From Bacteroidetes bacterium GWF2_33_16 (GTDB taxonomy: Bacteria; Bacteroidota; Bacteroidia; Bacteroidales; UBA12077), in assembly GCA_001768565.1 (NCBI GenBank), contig MEOE01000025.1, forward strand, positions 23,312 to 87,311: a stretch of 64,000 nt of DNA, in the 5' to 3' direction. Position 1 is the stretch's first letter; each line of letters opens with the position of its first letter. Both the position numbers and the translations under genes were made by a program. Positions 18,535-27,077 of this stretch are shown piece after piece. The notes below the pieces were generated by a model. That model ran no database searches, was not told where the DNA came from, and saw nothing but the letters and a program-made list of their open reading frames with translations.

Positions 18535-19422
18535 ATGAAAATCTCAAAAATTATCCAAGGACTAATTATCGTATTAATCATTCAGGCGTGCGCAAGTAGC
18601 GTAAACACAACAAAACTATCGGAAGATGGAAATACGGCATATAATGCAGGAAACTATGAAACCGCTTTAATAGCATGGGAACAAATAATTGAAAATAGCG
18701 AAAGCAAAGGCAAAAAAGCAAAAGGTCCTGCTTATGTTGGAGCTGGAAAATCAGCCCTTAAATTGGAACAAAATGATAAGGCTATAAAATACCTCGAAAC
18801 AGCAAGAGAAATAAGTTATTCATCGCCCGAAATGTATGAATCACTTGCTATAGTTTACAAAAACATAGATAATTTATCTAAGGAAATTTCAGCACTGGAA
18901 ACCTATCGTAAATTTTATCCTCAAGGCGAAAAAATATCTGCTATTAATACCAGGTTATTTGAAACTTACATTGAAAGTGAAAACTGGGATTTGGCTGTTA
19001 AGCTTTGGCCCGAAATTGAAACACTTGCTCAATCTAATGTTAATTTGCTTGGTGGTTATCTTTTGGTAAATATAAGTATGCAAAATAAAAACACTTGCGA
19101 TAAACTGGCATCACAAATTTTAAAACTGGATAAAAATAATATTATTGCCTTGGAATATTTGGCAAATAAATATTACGAGATGGCAGAGAATCTATATATA
19201 ACAGAAATGAAAGCCTATAAAGAGAATAGAACTAACAAACAATACGCCAGACTGTTAAAAGCGTTAGACGAGGTTTACCCAAATTTCAGAAAATCACGTG
19301 ATTATTATCTGAGATTATATAAAATTGAACCTAAGAAAGATTATGCAAATTATCTGGGAAATATTTTTACTCGATTAGATGATAAAGAAAAGGCTGATTT
19401 TTATTATAAAAAGGCTAAATAG
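18535..19422 (+). CDS. TPR-repeat lipoprotein
   Basis: A 295-residue envelope protein. The first 18 residues are a lipoprotein signal ending in IQAC, with the modified cysteine at about residue 19. The remainder is tetratricopeptide-like: NTAYNAGNYETALIAWEQI, then KGPAYVGAGKSALKLEQNDK and further repeats. It has its own promoter. TPR lipoproteins are protein-protein scaffolds; no enzymatic motif is present. Position between the C45 protein and the CoA ligase suggests that it belongs to the envelope part of the cluster, but this is inference. Confidence 0.75.
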   Translation: MKISKIIQGLIIVLIIQACASSVNTTKLSEDGNTAYNAGNYETALIAWEQIIENSESKGKKAKGPAYVGAGKSALKLEQNDKAIKYLETAREISYSSPEMYESLAIVYKNIDNLSKEISALETYRKFYPQGEKISAINTRLFETYIESENWDLAVKLWPEIETLAQSNVNLLGGYLLVNISMQNKNTCDKLASQILKLDKNNIIALEYLANKYYEMAENLYITEMKAYKENRTNKQYARLLKALDEVYPNFRKSRDYYLRLYKIEPKKDYANYLGNIFTRLDDKEKADFYYKKAK

Positions 19423-19568
19423 CTACGAATTGGTAAATTAGTAAAAATTATATTGACGAACCAGAAACTCGGCTTCGGCAGGAAAGCCAGCAACTAGCAA
19501 AAAGAAACCAAATTCCAATACACAATAAAAATATTTATAGATTGTTCCTGCTTTTGATTTTTAGATAT

Positions 19569-19576
19569 TAAATTTG
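19569..19576 (+). promoter_or_regulatory. candidate -7 promoter box before the CoA ligase
   Basis: TAAATTTG matches TAnnTTTG and ends 22 bases before the ATG at 19599. No -33 element is found at the usual spacing, so this is only a candidate. The 158-base gap before the gene otherwise holds nothing recognisable. Confidence 0.3.
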
Positions 19577-19598
19577 GGGGTTGTTTAAAAAAAATACC

Positions 19599-20909
19599 AT
19601 GAATATTTTTCCAGAAGATATTGATCGCAAATCAACGATTGAAATAAAAAAGCACCAAGAAGAAAAGCTAGCCGAATTACTTCAATATGTAAGTATAAAC
19701 TCAAAATTTTATCAGGATCTTTTTAGTAAACATAAAATAAATATCAACGATATTAAGTCTATAGACGACCTTAAAAAAGTTCCATTTACTACTAAAGATG
19801 ATATTTACGAGAGAAATCAAGATTTTATTTGTGTTGAACAAAAGAAAATAGTTGATTATATTACTACATCGGGAACAATGGGCGATCCGGTAACTTTCGC
19901 AATGACCGACTCCGATCTTGAACGTTTAGCATATAATGAGTATATCTCATTTAAATGCTCTGATGGAAATGAGGATGATATTTACCAGTTAATGGTTACG
20001 CTTGATCGCCGTTTTATGGCTGGATTAGCATATTTTTTAGGGATAAAGAAACTGGGAGCCGGAATGGTTCGTGTTGGTAATGGAATGATTGAGCTACAAT
20101 GGGATACCATTAAACGAATAAAACCTAATGCATTGGTAGCAGTACCTTCGTTTATTCTTAAATTAATTGAATATGCCGAAGCAAACGGAATCGATTATAA
20201 AAACTCAAGCATTAAAAAAGCAATATGTATTGGTGAGTCGTTACGCAATCCGGATTTTAGCTTAAATACCCTAGGCCAACGAATTAAAGACAAGTGGGAT
20301 ATAAAACTATATTCTACTTATGCCTCAACAGAAATGGGTGCAGCATTTGCTGATTGTAGTTTCGAAAATGGCGGACATCATCGCCCAGAACTGCTTATTG
20401 TTGAATTTATTGATGAACATAATAACCCGGTTGCTGAAGGTGAAGCAGGCGAACTAGTAATTACCACCCTGGGAGTGGAAGGAATGCCTTTAGTACGTTT
20501 TAAAACAGGCGATGTGGTTCAGCATTTTAATGGGAAATGCAAATGTGGACGAAATTCTCTAAGATTAGGTCCTGTTATTGGACGAAAAAATGAAATGATA
20601 AAATACAAAGGTACAACACTTTACCCACCTGCGTTGTACGACATTTTAAACGACATGGAGTTTGTTGAGAATTATATTATCGAAGTATCAACTAATCAAA
20701 TTGGCACCGATGATATTCTGATTCGTATTGCTACCAACGGTTACAATAGACCTGCTGATTTTGAGAAGATAATTAAAGACCATTTCAGAGCAAAGCTTCG
20801 GGTTGCGCCAACCATTAGCTTCGAAACAAGTGAGCAAATTAATAAAATTAAATATCAGGAAATAAAAAGAAAACCTGTGGTATTTATCGATCGAAGAAAT
20901 AACTACTAA
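19599..20909 (+). CDS. phenylacetate-CoA ligase-like AMP-forming enzyme
   Basis: A 436-residue adenylate-forming enzyme of the PaaK type, which is a normal length for that family. Motifs are TTSGTMGDP near residues 89-97 (phosphate-binding loop), YASTEMG near 242, FKTGDVV, and the cysteine-bearing stretch GKCKCGRNS followed by IGRKNEMIKYKG in the small C-terminal domain. It probably activates an aryl or fatty carboxylic acid to the CoA or acyl-ACP thioester as the starter unit. ATG 19599 was chosen over TTG 19581. It closes the + strand arm and is followed by a bidirectional terminator. Confidence 0.85.
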   Translation: MNIFPEDIDRKSTIEIKKHQEEKLAELLQYVSINSKFYQDLFSKHKININDIKSIDDLKKVPFTTKDDIYERNQDFICVEQKKIVDYITTSGTMGDPVTFAMTDSDLERLAYNEYISFKCSDGNEDDIYQLMVTLDRRFMAGLAYFLGIKKLGAGMVRVGNGMIELQWDTIKRIKPNALVAVPSFILKLIEYAEANGIDYKNSSIKKAICIGESLRNPDFSLNTLGQRIKDKWDIKLYSTYASTEMGAAFADCSFENGGHHRPELLIVEFIDEHNNPVAEGEAGELVITTLGVEGMPLVRFKTGDVVQHFNGKCKCGRNSLRLGPVIGRKNEMIKYKGTTLYPPALYDILNDMEFVENYIIEVSTNQIGTDDILIRIATNGYNRPADFEKIIKDHFRAKLRVAPTISFETSEQINKIKYQEIKRKPVVFIDRRNNY

Positions 20910-20927
20910 TAAAGATAATTTGTAAGT

Positions 20928-20966
20928 AAAAAAATAAGCAGAATAAAAATCCTGCTTATTTTTTTT
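20928..20966. terminator. bidirectional terminator between convergent cluster arms
   Basis: AAAAAATAAGCAG and CTGCTTATTTTTTT form a stem with a short A/T-rich loop, with A-runs on one side and T-runs on the other. It can therefore stop transcription from both the CoA ligase (+) and the FabF gene (-). Confidence 0.8.
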
Positions 20967-20981
20967 ATAAATTATTTGAAA

Positions 20982-22199
20982 CTACTCATACTTTCTAAAC
21001 ACCAGAGTTACATTATGCCCGCCAAAAGCAAACGAATTGCTAATTGCAACATCTACTTTTTGTTTTCGCGATTTATTTGGAACATAATCAAGATCAAGTT
21101 CAGGATCAGGTTCATCAAGATTTATTGTTGGAGGTATAATACCATTAATAATCGATAACACACAAACTACCCCTTCTATTGCACCTGCAGCACCAATAGT
21201 ATGACCTACCATTGATTTAGTAGATGAAATAGGAATCTTATATGCATTATCACCAAAAACCTTTTTAACTGCCATGGTTTCATACATATCATTTAGCATT
21301 GTAGATGTACCATGAGCATTAATATAGTTAACTTCTTCTGGTTTAACACCTGCATTTTTCAGAGCAAGTTCCATTGTGTCAGCCATTCCTTCACCATTAG
21401 GTTTTGGAGCCATAATGTTATATGATTCATTAGTAAAGGCATAATCTGCTATCTCTGCATATATTTTTGCTCCGCGAGACTTAGCATGCTGTTCCGATTC
21501 CAGAATTAAAATACCAGCACCTTCACCAATAACAAAACCATCGCGATTTTTTGAAAAAGGACAACTGGCTTTTTCAGGTTTATCGTTTGCTAACGAGAGA
21601 GCATAAAGCTCATTGAAACCTTCAATTTCTTCTTTGTTAATAATTGAATCAGCACCACCAACAATCATCATATCTGCCCTACCCGACTTTATCATATCAA
21701 AACCAAGTGCAATGGCATATGCTGATGATGAGCATGCAGATGATGTTGTAAAGTTTGGTCCTTCGATATTGTATCGCATTCCAATCCATGCCGACATGGC
21801 ATTATTCATGCGTTTAATTATAAGATTTTTTGGATCAGTGCCATGCTCTGATGATGAATCGCCTGTATTTACTACTCCAATAATTGCTCCTACCCTGCGC
21901 TTATCAATTTTTTCGAAATCAATATTATTTTTTTCGACAGCCTCAACAGTACACACATAACACATTTGTGTTGCGCGTGTCATTTGCTTTGAAATTCGCT
22001 TTTTAATTATTTCTTCTGCTTTTTCAGAAAATGCTGATGGAAGTTCAGCGGCTATTTGTGTTTGGTTATGTGAAGCATCAAACAAACTTATCTTACTAAC
22101 TCCACTTTTACCATCAATAATATTTTTCCAACTTTCTTCCCAATCCAGTCCTAATGCATTAAGCATGTTAAAACCGGTAATTACAACCTTGTTACTCAT
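20982..22199 (-). CDS. beta-ketoacyl-ACP synthase (FabF family, third active copy)
   Basis: A 405-residue ketosynthase with Cys156 in TSSACSSSAY, histidine in NAHGTSTMLND, histidine in SMVGHTIGAAG and the terminal SNSFAFGGHN. All catalytic residues are present. It is the last gene of the - strand arm and ends at the shared terminator. It is closer in style to housekeeping FabF than the two copies at 3-6.5 kb. Whether it is a fatty-acid or a dedicated polyketide enzyme cannot be settled from sequence, but its placement with CoA-type processing genes suggests a cluster role. Confidence 0.9.
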   Translation of the reverse strand: MSNKVVITGFNMLNALGLDWEESWKNIIDGKSGVSKISLFDASHNQTQIAAELPSAFSEKAEEIIKKRISKQMTRATQMCYVCTVEAVEKNNIDFEKIDKRRVGAIIGVVNTGDSSSEHGTDPKNLIIKRMNNAMSAWIGMRYNIEGPNFTTSSACSSSAYAIALGFDMIKSGRADMMIVGGADSIINKEEIEGFNELYALSLANDKPEKASCPFSKNRDGFVIGEGAGILILESEQHAKSRGAKIYAEIADYAFTNESYNIMAPKPNGEGMADTMELALKNAGVKPEEVNYINAHGTSTMLNDMYETMAVKKVFGDNAYKIPISSTKSMVGHTIGAAGAIEGVVCVLSIINGIIPPTINLDEPDPELDLDYVPNKSRKQKVDVAISNSFAFGGHNVTLVFRKYE

Positions 22200-22238
22200 T
22201 TAACAATCAATCGTTTACAAATTAGATGATTCAGGCCA

Positions 22239-22246
22239 CAAAAGTA
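22239..22246 (-). promoter_or_regulatory. candidate -7 promoter box for the FabF gene
   Basis: On the minus strand the sequence is TACTTTTG, matching the Bacteroidota TAnnTTTG box, 39 bases upstream of the FabF ATG. No convincing -33 element is present. Confidence 0.4.
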
Positions 22247-22290
22247 ACAAATTTATGGAAATAATAATATAAGAAAATTCGTATAAATAC

Positions 22291-23295
22291 TTATTTTAAC
22301 ATTATTCCACAAAACTCACCCAATGCTTTCTTAAACGCATATAAATTAATTACAAAATCATTGGAATATTTTAATAGCAATTCCTTAGAATATTCCTCCA
22401 GTATATTTCGTATAATTTGTTGAACTTCCTTATCTATAATAACATTTGAATCTTGGTAATGGTAAAATAGTTTTGTTGTATGTTTTTCATTACTTATTCT
22501 GCAGCTTAATTCATTCAGTAAAGGTTGGTATTTTCTTTTATCAGTATCCATTAAAGAATAATTCAGTATCGAATTATACATTGTATTATGGCCAACATGA
22601 TCCATCATCTCGAATAAACCAAAATCGGGAATAACATGTTTTGCTATTTCATCTAGTTGTTTAAAATCCAAGTTGTAACTTTTAGTAAGTTTAAATGCTT
22701 TAATTTGAATTTCTAGCAAAAAACGATTCAGGATAAACGCATTTTTTTCATCTTGTTCAATATAAAATCTATTTACCGATTCGAGGAAGAGTTTTATACT
22801 TTCCTTTGTTATATCATCTGTAGAATCAGAGAAGATTAGCTCTGTAATATTTTTTATTGCTAATGGATAAAAGAAATGAATTCCAGCAACACGGTTTTTT
22901 CTATTTAAATCTTGTGAATAAACCGATGGAAGTATTGAAGATGAATTCGAAACCAATATACATGAAGGTTTAGCTATTCTCTCCAGGGTATTAAAAAATT
23001 CTGTTTTTACAGTTTGATCTTCAATAATTGATTCTATTATCAGATCGCAAGATGAAAAGTCTGAAAGTTCATGGGTTATCTTGTAATTATTTCTTAAATC
23101 AAAAATATTCTGGTCAATAATACCATGTTTAAGCTGCCGTTTTATTTTTTTTTCAAACGTTTCGCGAAGGGTCATTTTATGTTCAGGGTTTCTTGTATAC
23201 CAAACTATATCGAAGTTATAATCCGATAAATAATTGAAAATATCAGACCCCATTTTACCACTTCCAATAATTCCAATTTTCTGAATTTTATTCAT
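22291..23295 (-). CDS. 3-hydroxyacyl-CoA dehydrogenase family protein
   Basis: A 334-residue NAD-dependent enzyme. The Rossmann motif GSGKMG is at residues 11-16. DLIIESIIED carries the usual glutamate. SNSSSILPS and GIHFFYPL carry the catalytic serine/asparagine region and the histidine. A helical C-terminal domain follows. It interconverts 3-hydroxyacyl and 3-ketoacyl thioesters. This is a fatty-acid-oxidation type enzyme rather than a FabG type, and no FabG is visible in the window, so it may supply the ketoreduction step. The C-terminal half is divergent from standard family members, so the substrate is uncertain. Confidence 0.82.
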   Translation of the reverse strand: MNKIQKIGIIGSGKMGSDIFNYLSDYNFDIVWYTRNPEHKMTLRETFEKKIKRQLKHGIIDQNIFDLRNNYKITHELSDFSSCDLIIESIIEDQTVKTEFFNTLERIAKPSCILVSNSSSILPSVYSQDLNRKNRVAGIHFFYPLAIKNITELIFSDSTDDITKESIKLFLESVNRFYIEQDEKNAFILNRFLLEIQIKAFKLTKSYNLDFKQLDEIAKHVIPDFGLFEMMDHVGHNTMYNSILNYSLMDTDKRKYQPLLNELSCRISNEKHTTKLFYHYQDSNVIIDKEVQQIIRNILEEYSKELLLKYSNDFVINLYAFKKALGEFCGIMLK

Positions 23296-23344
23296 ATTAA
23301 TTACTTTAAAAACAAGAACTAAAATAATAATTAGTTTTTAAAAA

Positions 23345-23372
23345 GAAAAGCTGCCTTAAATAGCAGCTTTTC
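23345..23372 (-). terminator. intrinsic terminator after the beta-barrel gene
   Basis: GAAAAGCTGC and GCAGCTTTTC form a perfect ten-base stem. On the minus strand it is followed by a T-run, just after the stop of the outer-membrane protein gene at 23394. Confidence 0.75.
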
Positions 23373-23393
23373 AATTTTTATTTAAAGACTTAA

Positions 23394-24098
23394 TTATTTT
23401 GTAGCTTTCTTCTCCTTTTTATGCTTGTCAAAAATTCCGAATTTAAGTGAGGCATTAATTGCCAGATTAGAAAGATCATCATTAGAAAGATAATCCATTT
23501 CTGTAAATTGAACTAGTCTGTATGATGCTCCCAAATCAAAACGCATAAACTTTGTAATATTTACTTCGAGGTTAATTCCCGGTTCTAATACAAAGAATGC
23601 TGAACTCTCATATGTTTTAAAATCATCCCATGTAAATTCTTCTTCATTGATTATAATGTCCTTATAAAGACTAGCACCTCCACCTCCAACTAATACCGGA
23701 ATTGTAAAGTGCACCAATTTATTACCAAAAAGAATATATTCAAAAACAAATCCTCCATAACCAAATCCTATTTTTGAAGCTGGATCATAATTTGCCTCTG
23801 TATCCAATCCATAAGGAGTTATATGTTCGGTTGCCAAACCATATCCTCCTAAACCAATTGAGAATTTGTCATTAAAGATTAAACCTAATCGACCACCCAC
23901 TAAAAAACCATAACCGTCCTTATCGCCAGAATTAATTATTGTACCTTTTAATTCTGGATTAATAAACATACCGGATAATCTTGTCTTATTGCCCATTTTT
24001 TTCCCGGTGAACAGAGTTTTCATTTCGCTTTCGGTTTCTTGAGCAAAACCAGCCTGAATAAACAAGCTTAATAAAATTAGAGTTAAAATTTTCTTCAT
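23394..24098 (-). CDS. outer-membrane beta-barrel protein, secreted
   Basis: A 234-residue protein with a clear signal peptide, MKKILTLILLSLFIQAGFA, cleaved before QETE. It is followed by alternating amphipathic strands rich in glycine and aromatics (for example YGFLVGGRLGL and KIGFGYGGFVFEY) and a lysine-rich tail. This is the pattern of small Bacteroidota outer-membrane barrel proteins of the OmpA/OmpX type. No enzymatic motif is visible. It has its own terminator, and its position between the dehydrogenase and the KASIII makes it a possible outer-membrane partner of the cluster, but this is inference. Confidence 0.68.
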   Translation of the reverse strand: MKKILTLILLSLFIQAGFAQETESEMKTLFTGKKMGNKTRLSGMFINPELKGTIINSGDKDGYGFLVGGRLGLIFNDKFSIGLGGYGLATEHITPYGLDTEANYDPASKIGFGYGGFVFEYILFGNKLVHFTIPVLVGGGGASLYKDIIINEEEFTWDDFKTYESSAFFVLEPGINLEVNITKFMRFDLGASYRLVQFTEMDYLSNDDLSNLAINASLKFGIFDKHKKEKKATK

Positions 24099-24184
24099 AA
24101 TTGTAATGTTTTATTGTTAACCTATTCTTTCTAATTTACTATTATTTTAAGTAAAGGTAAAACAAAATCATAAATCATGCCAAA

Positions 24185-25312
24185 CTAAAAATACTTAAGT
24201 ACATATCCTGCCTGCATAAACTTACTCACTTCGGTTACAAAACTCAATATCATTTGGTTATGTTCCATTTTTTCTTCATGTAGAATTCTGTCTATTGAAA
24301 TAAAAGCCATTGGAGGACCTGCGTAACCCATACTGGCCATTTTGGTATATAAAGTATCTCGCGAAATACCCAATTGCTGGCATTCGTCCATAATAAGTTC
24401 CGAAATATGCTTTGATGGAAAATTAACCTGAAAATATTTTATTTCATTAAGGTTTATAGGATATTTGGCAAGCATCCTTTTTAAACCTTTAATAAATACG
24501 CTTCCATCGTCATCGTGAAAATGAGTTCTTAATTGTTCGTTAAACATCTGGCTTAAATGATGATATCCCAATTCGTATTCCTTTTTTGGATTCATCCAAT
24601 AGGCAGGGCGGTGATTTAACATGGCTGATGGCTTTTTCCCACCAATAGATTCCATATAGGCATTTTCTACAAAAAGACCATTTTCTTTTTTATCAGTAGC
24701 CTGTAAAACAAGAGCTCCGGCACCATCACTTAAAAAATAGCGTAAAAACAATTCTTCTTTTTTTACGATAGCTTGATTGTAATACTCTGCTCTCAACTCC
24801 GACGATGACATGCTGGAAGAAATTACAAGCGCATTTTTATATCTGCCCGATTTAATAAAATCGCTTGCCACAAGCAATGCTTTATATGCAGATGTGCAGT
24901 TTGCATGTATTGAAAGTTCACCACATTGCTCAATTCCAAGTGCATCCTGAATTCTTACCGATGCCGTTGGCATCTGATGCTGATGTGCACTTCCATATAC
25001 AATTAAATCAATATCTGTGGTTTTTAATCCTGCTGTATTAATTGCTTTTTGGGCTGCTTTTACCGACATAGTAATATTATCATCAGTAAATTCGCGGGTT
25101 ATGGGATCAATAGCATAATGATAGTAATCTACCTCGAGCATTTCTTTCATTAGCTCTTTCATTCGGTGTAACCATTTCTGCAATTTTTCAGGAGCTTCAT
25201 TTAACTCACCCAGATAATAGTCAACATCATCAATTGGAATTGCTTTACCAGGCAAATAACTACCTGTACCAGTAAGCTTTACATATATCTCGTTCTGATT
25301 ATCAATACACAT
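24185..25312 (-). CDS. 3-oxoacyl-ACP synthase III-like enzyme with altered catalytic set
   Basis: This 375-residue protein has the KASIII/thiolase fold, including the nucleophile Cys139 in HANCTSAYK and the strands LIVYGSAHQHQ and SDGAGALVLQ. The region equivalent to the FabH histidine motif HQAN reads VNFPSKH, and the GNT asparagine motif reads GYAGPPM, so the decarboxylation pair seems lost. The protein may be an acyl transferase or perform a non-decarboxylating condensation, like DarB or CerJ-type relatives. It is followed 12 bases later (on the minus strand the upstream gene ends at 25325) by crotonase genes of the same operon. Confidence 0.8.
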   Translation of the reverse strand: MCIDNQNEIYVKLTGTGSYLPGKAIPIDDVDYYLGELNEAPEKLQKWLHRMKELMKEMLEVDYYHYAIDPITREFTDDNITMSVKAAQKAINTAGLKTTDIDLIVYGSAHQHQMPTASVRIQDALGIEQCGELSIHANCTSAYKALLVASDFIKSGRYKNALVISSSMSSSELRAEYYNQAIVKKEELFLRYFLSDGAGALVLQATDKKENGLFVENAYMESIGGKKPSAMLNHRPAYWMNPKKEYELGYHHLSQMFNEQLRTHFHDDDGSVFIKGLKRMLAKYPINLNEIKYFQVNFPSKHISELIMDECQQLGISRDTLYTKMASMGYAGPPMAFISIDRILHEEKMEHNQMILSFVTEVSKFMQAGYVLKYF

Positions 25313-25324
25313 ATTTAAACTATT

Positions 25325-25978
25325 TTATTCTGAAAATTTTAGTTCCTTAGTAAAACTGCTACTAAGTTTTAAGGCTATATCAATTGCGCTTTCGATTAAT
25401 ATTTTCGAAGGTACTATTTTGTTTATTACTTTCCACTCCAAGGCTTTTTCTGGACTAAAAGTGTTACCACTTAAAATTATTTCTATTGCAACAGCTGTGC
25501 TCACACGTTTGGGTAAAGATACAGTTCCTGTGCAACCTGGCATAAGACCAAATGTAGTTTCGGGTAATCCTAAAACAGCTTTACTGCTACAAATAATATA
25601 GTCGGCGCATAAAGCCAACTCAAAAGCTGATCCCAAACAAACTCCATTAACAGCAGCAATTACAGGAATATCCAAATCTTTTAGAGAATAAAAAATCTGG
25701 CTGTTTATATTTAAAAATTCACTTACTTTCTTTATATCACCGCAATGTTCATGACTTCGTGATATAATTCCCAAAAGATCATCGATTACTGCACCCGATG
25801 AAAAATGACGGCCATTTCCATAAATAATAATTGCTTTTACTTCAGCTTTTTCTGCGATCTCTGTTCTCCACCAGTAAAACTCTTCAAAAAACAATGATCC
25901 CATAGGATTGGATGGAGGATTATTAAGTTGTAAAAATCCAATTTTATCTTCGATATGCCAGTTTAGTACTTTAAACAT
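25325..25978 (-). CDS. enoyl-CoA hydratase/isomerase family protein (crotonase, short)
   Basis: A 217-residue crotonase-fold protein, about 40 residues shorter than typical. Motifs are GRHFSSGAVIDDL (first oxyanion-hole strand), NGVCLGSAFELALCADY and LPETTFGLMPGCTG. The usual catalytic glutamates are possibly represented by Glu in SAFELAL and LPETT. It would hydrate, dehydrate or isomerise an enoyl thioester. It shares position 25978 with the end of the AcpS-like gene, so the two are probably translationally coupled. A second crotonase lies at 26332-27066. Confidence 0.82.
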   Translation of the reverse strand: MFKVLNWHIEDKIGFLQLNNPPSNPMGSLFFEEFYWWRTEIAEKAEVKAIIIYGNGRHFSSGAVIDDLLGIISRSHEHCGDIKKVSEFLNINSQIFYSLKDLDIPVIAAVNGVCLGSAFELALCADYIICSSKAVLGLPETTFGLMPGCTGTVSLPKRVSTAVAIEIILSGNTFSPEKALEWKVINKIVPSKILIESAIDIALKLSSSFTKELKFSE

Positions 25979-26322
25979 TATTCTATGGTAACTAAAGTTG
26001 CTACATAATTTTTTGAATGTGATATGGAAATTTGAGTATTTTTTATTGCTCTGATCTCCATGCTTTCTTTTGATTTTCCTTTTATAAATATTTCGGGTTT
26101 CCCTTGTTTGTCATTCAATATCTCTATTTCGTGATAATTATCCTGTTCCAAAAAATCTAGTATTGATCTTTTTATCAAATACCTAGCTCCAAGGCTTTTA
26201 ATTTTGTTCTTAGACTCGTTTTGCTTCAGTTCCAGATCAGTAAATATTTCTGATTCCTGATGTTTTAAAAGTTCAGGTTGGATTTTGCTTATTGCTACTA
26301 TGGTTTCAATTAGGTTATACAT
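25978..26322 (-). CDS. 4-phosphopantetheinyl transferase superfamily protein (AcpS-like, degenerate)
   Basis: This 114-residue protein is the size of AcpS. It has the helix segment FTDLEL, LGARYLIKRSILDFL, the strand DKQGKPEIF and the C-terminal ISISHSKNYVATLV that correspond in order to AcpS. The expected magnesium ligands appear changed: there is no GxDI-type aspartate near the N-terminus and the KE pair reads KR. It could be a divergent pantetheinyl transferase or a non-enzymatic relative. Located between two crotonases and in an ACP-containing cluster, it probably serves the ACP. The fold call is moderate; activity is uncertain. Confidence 0.62.
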   Translation of the reverse strand: MYNLIETIVAISKIQPELLKHQESEIFTDLELKQNESKNKIKSLGARYLIKRSILDFLEQDNYHEIEILNDKQGKPEIFIKGKSKESMEIRAIKNTQISISHSKNYVATLVTIE

Positions 26323-26331
26323 TATACCTTA

Positions 26332-27066
26332 CTAATCTTTCTTTACTTGTATTGCCAACTTGCAGAATAATTCTGTTTCAATTTTCAGTGCCTCCGTTCG
26401 ATCTAGTTTTTTGGCATTATGAATAGCTTTCATAACATACTGAATTAATTCTATCGAGCGGTCATGAGTTAAATTAGTAATCTTTGTTATTGCACTTTCA
26501 AATGCATCCTTCGATTCTGAAATATAATCTACAAGCCCAATCTGCTTTGCATTCTCTGTATTTACCATATCTGCAGAAAGTATTAGATCAAACATATCGT
26601 GCTGGCCCAGCAATTGAATTATTCTATAAATCCCACCCAAACCAGGAATTAATCCAAGATTTGATTCGGGAAAAGCAAACAATGCATTTTTCGAAGCAAT
26701 TCTAATATGACAGGCAAGAGCAATTTCAAGTCCTCCCCCAAAACAAACTCCGTTAATAGCAGCAATTATAGGAATTTCAAGATTCTCTATATAATCAAGT
26801 ATTTCTTTTCCGCTAGATATTTTTTTAGAAAGCATTGTTTTGTTTTGTGCAAGTGATACTAAATCGCTTAAACTTGCTCCAGCAGAGAAATTACGACCAG
26901 TTCCTTTAATAATAATCCCCTTAAGTTGATTATCGTTTGTCCAATTTTTCAGATCATTTATATCGATAAATTCAGGCTCAATTAAATAATTTTCCTTACC
27001 ATTCGATAAAGAAATAATCCCAATGTTGCCCTGTTTTTCCCAATTTGCTATTGTTGATTTACCCAT
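26332..27066 (-). CDS. enoyl-CoA hydratase/isomerase family protein (second crotonase)
   Basis: A 244-residue crotonase-fold protein. GRNFSAGASLSDL forms the oxyanion strand, NGVCFGGGLEIALACH the second, and FPESNLGLIPGLGG the active-site loop with a glutamate in FPESN. All are in the usual order. It should act on an enoyl-CoA or enoyl-ACP substrate in the same route as the first crotonase. The gap to the AcpS-like gene is nine bases and to the thioesterase eleven bases. A pair of crotonases beside a KASIII resembles the cassettes used for beta-processing, but no HMG-CoA synthase is present. Confidence 0.85.
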   Translation of the reverse strand: MGKSTIANWEKQGNIGIISLSNGKENYLIEPEFIDINDLKNWTNDNQLKGIIIKGTGRNFSAGASLSDLVSLAQNKTMLSKKISSGKEILDYIENLEIPIIAAINGVCFGGGLEIALACHIRIASKNALFAFPESNLGLIPGLGGIYRIIQLLGQHDMFDLILSADMVNTENAKQIGLVDYISESKDAFESAITKITNLTHDRSIELIQYVMKAIHNAKKLDRTEALKIETELFCKLAIQVKKD

Positions 27067-27077
27067 TTTGTGTGATG

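Noticed and set aside
24185..27066. HMG-CoA-synthase (beta-branching) cassette
   Set aside because: Two crotonases and an ACP-type cluster suggested it, but the KASIII-like gene lacks HMG-CoA synthase features and no decarboxylating KS (Cys to Ser) is present.
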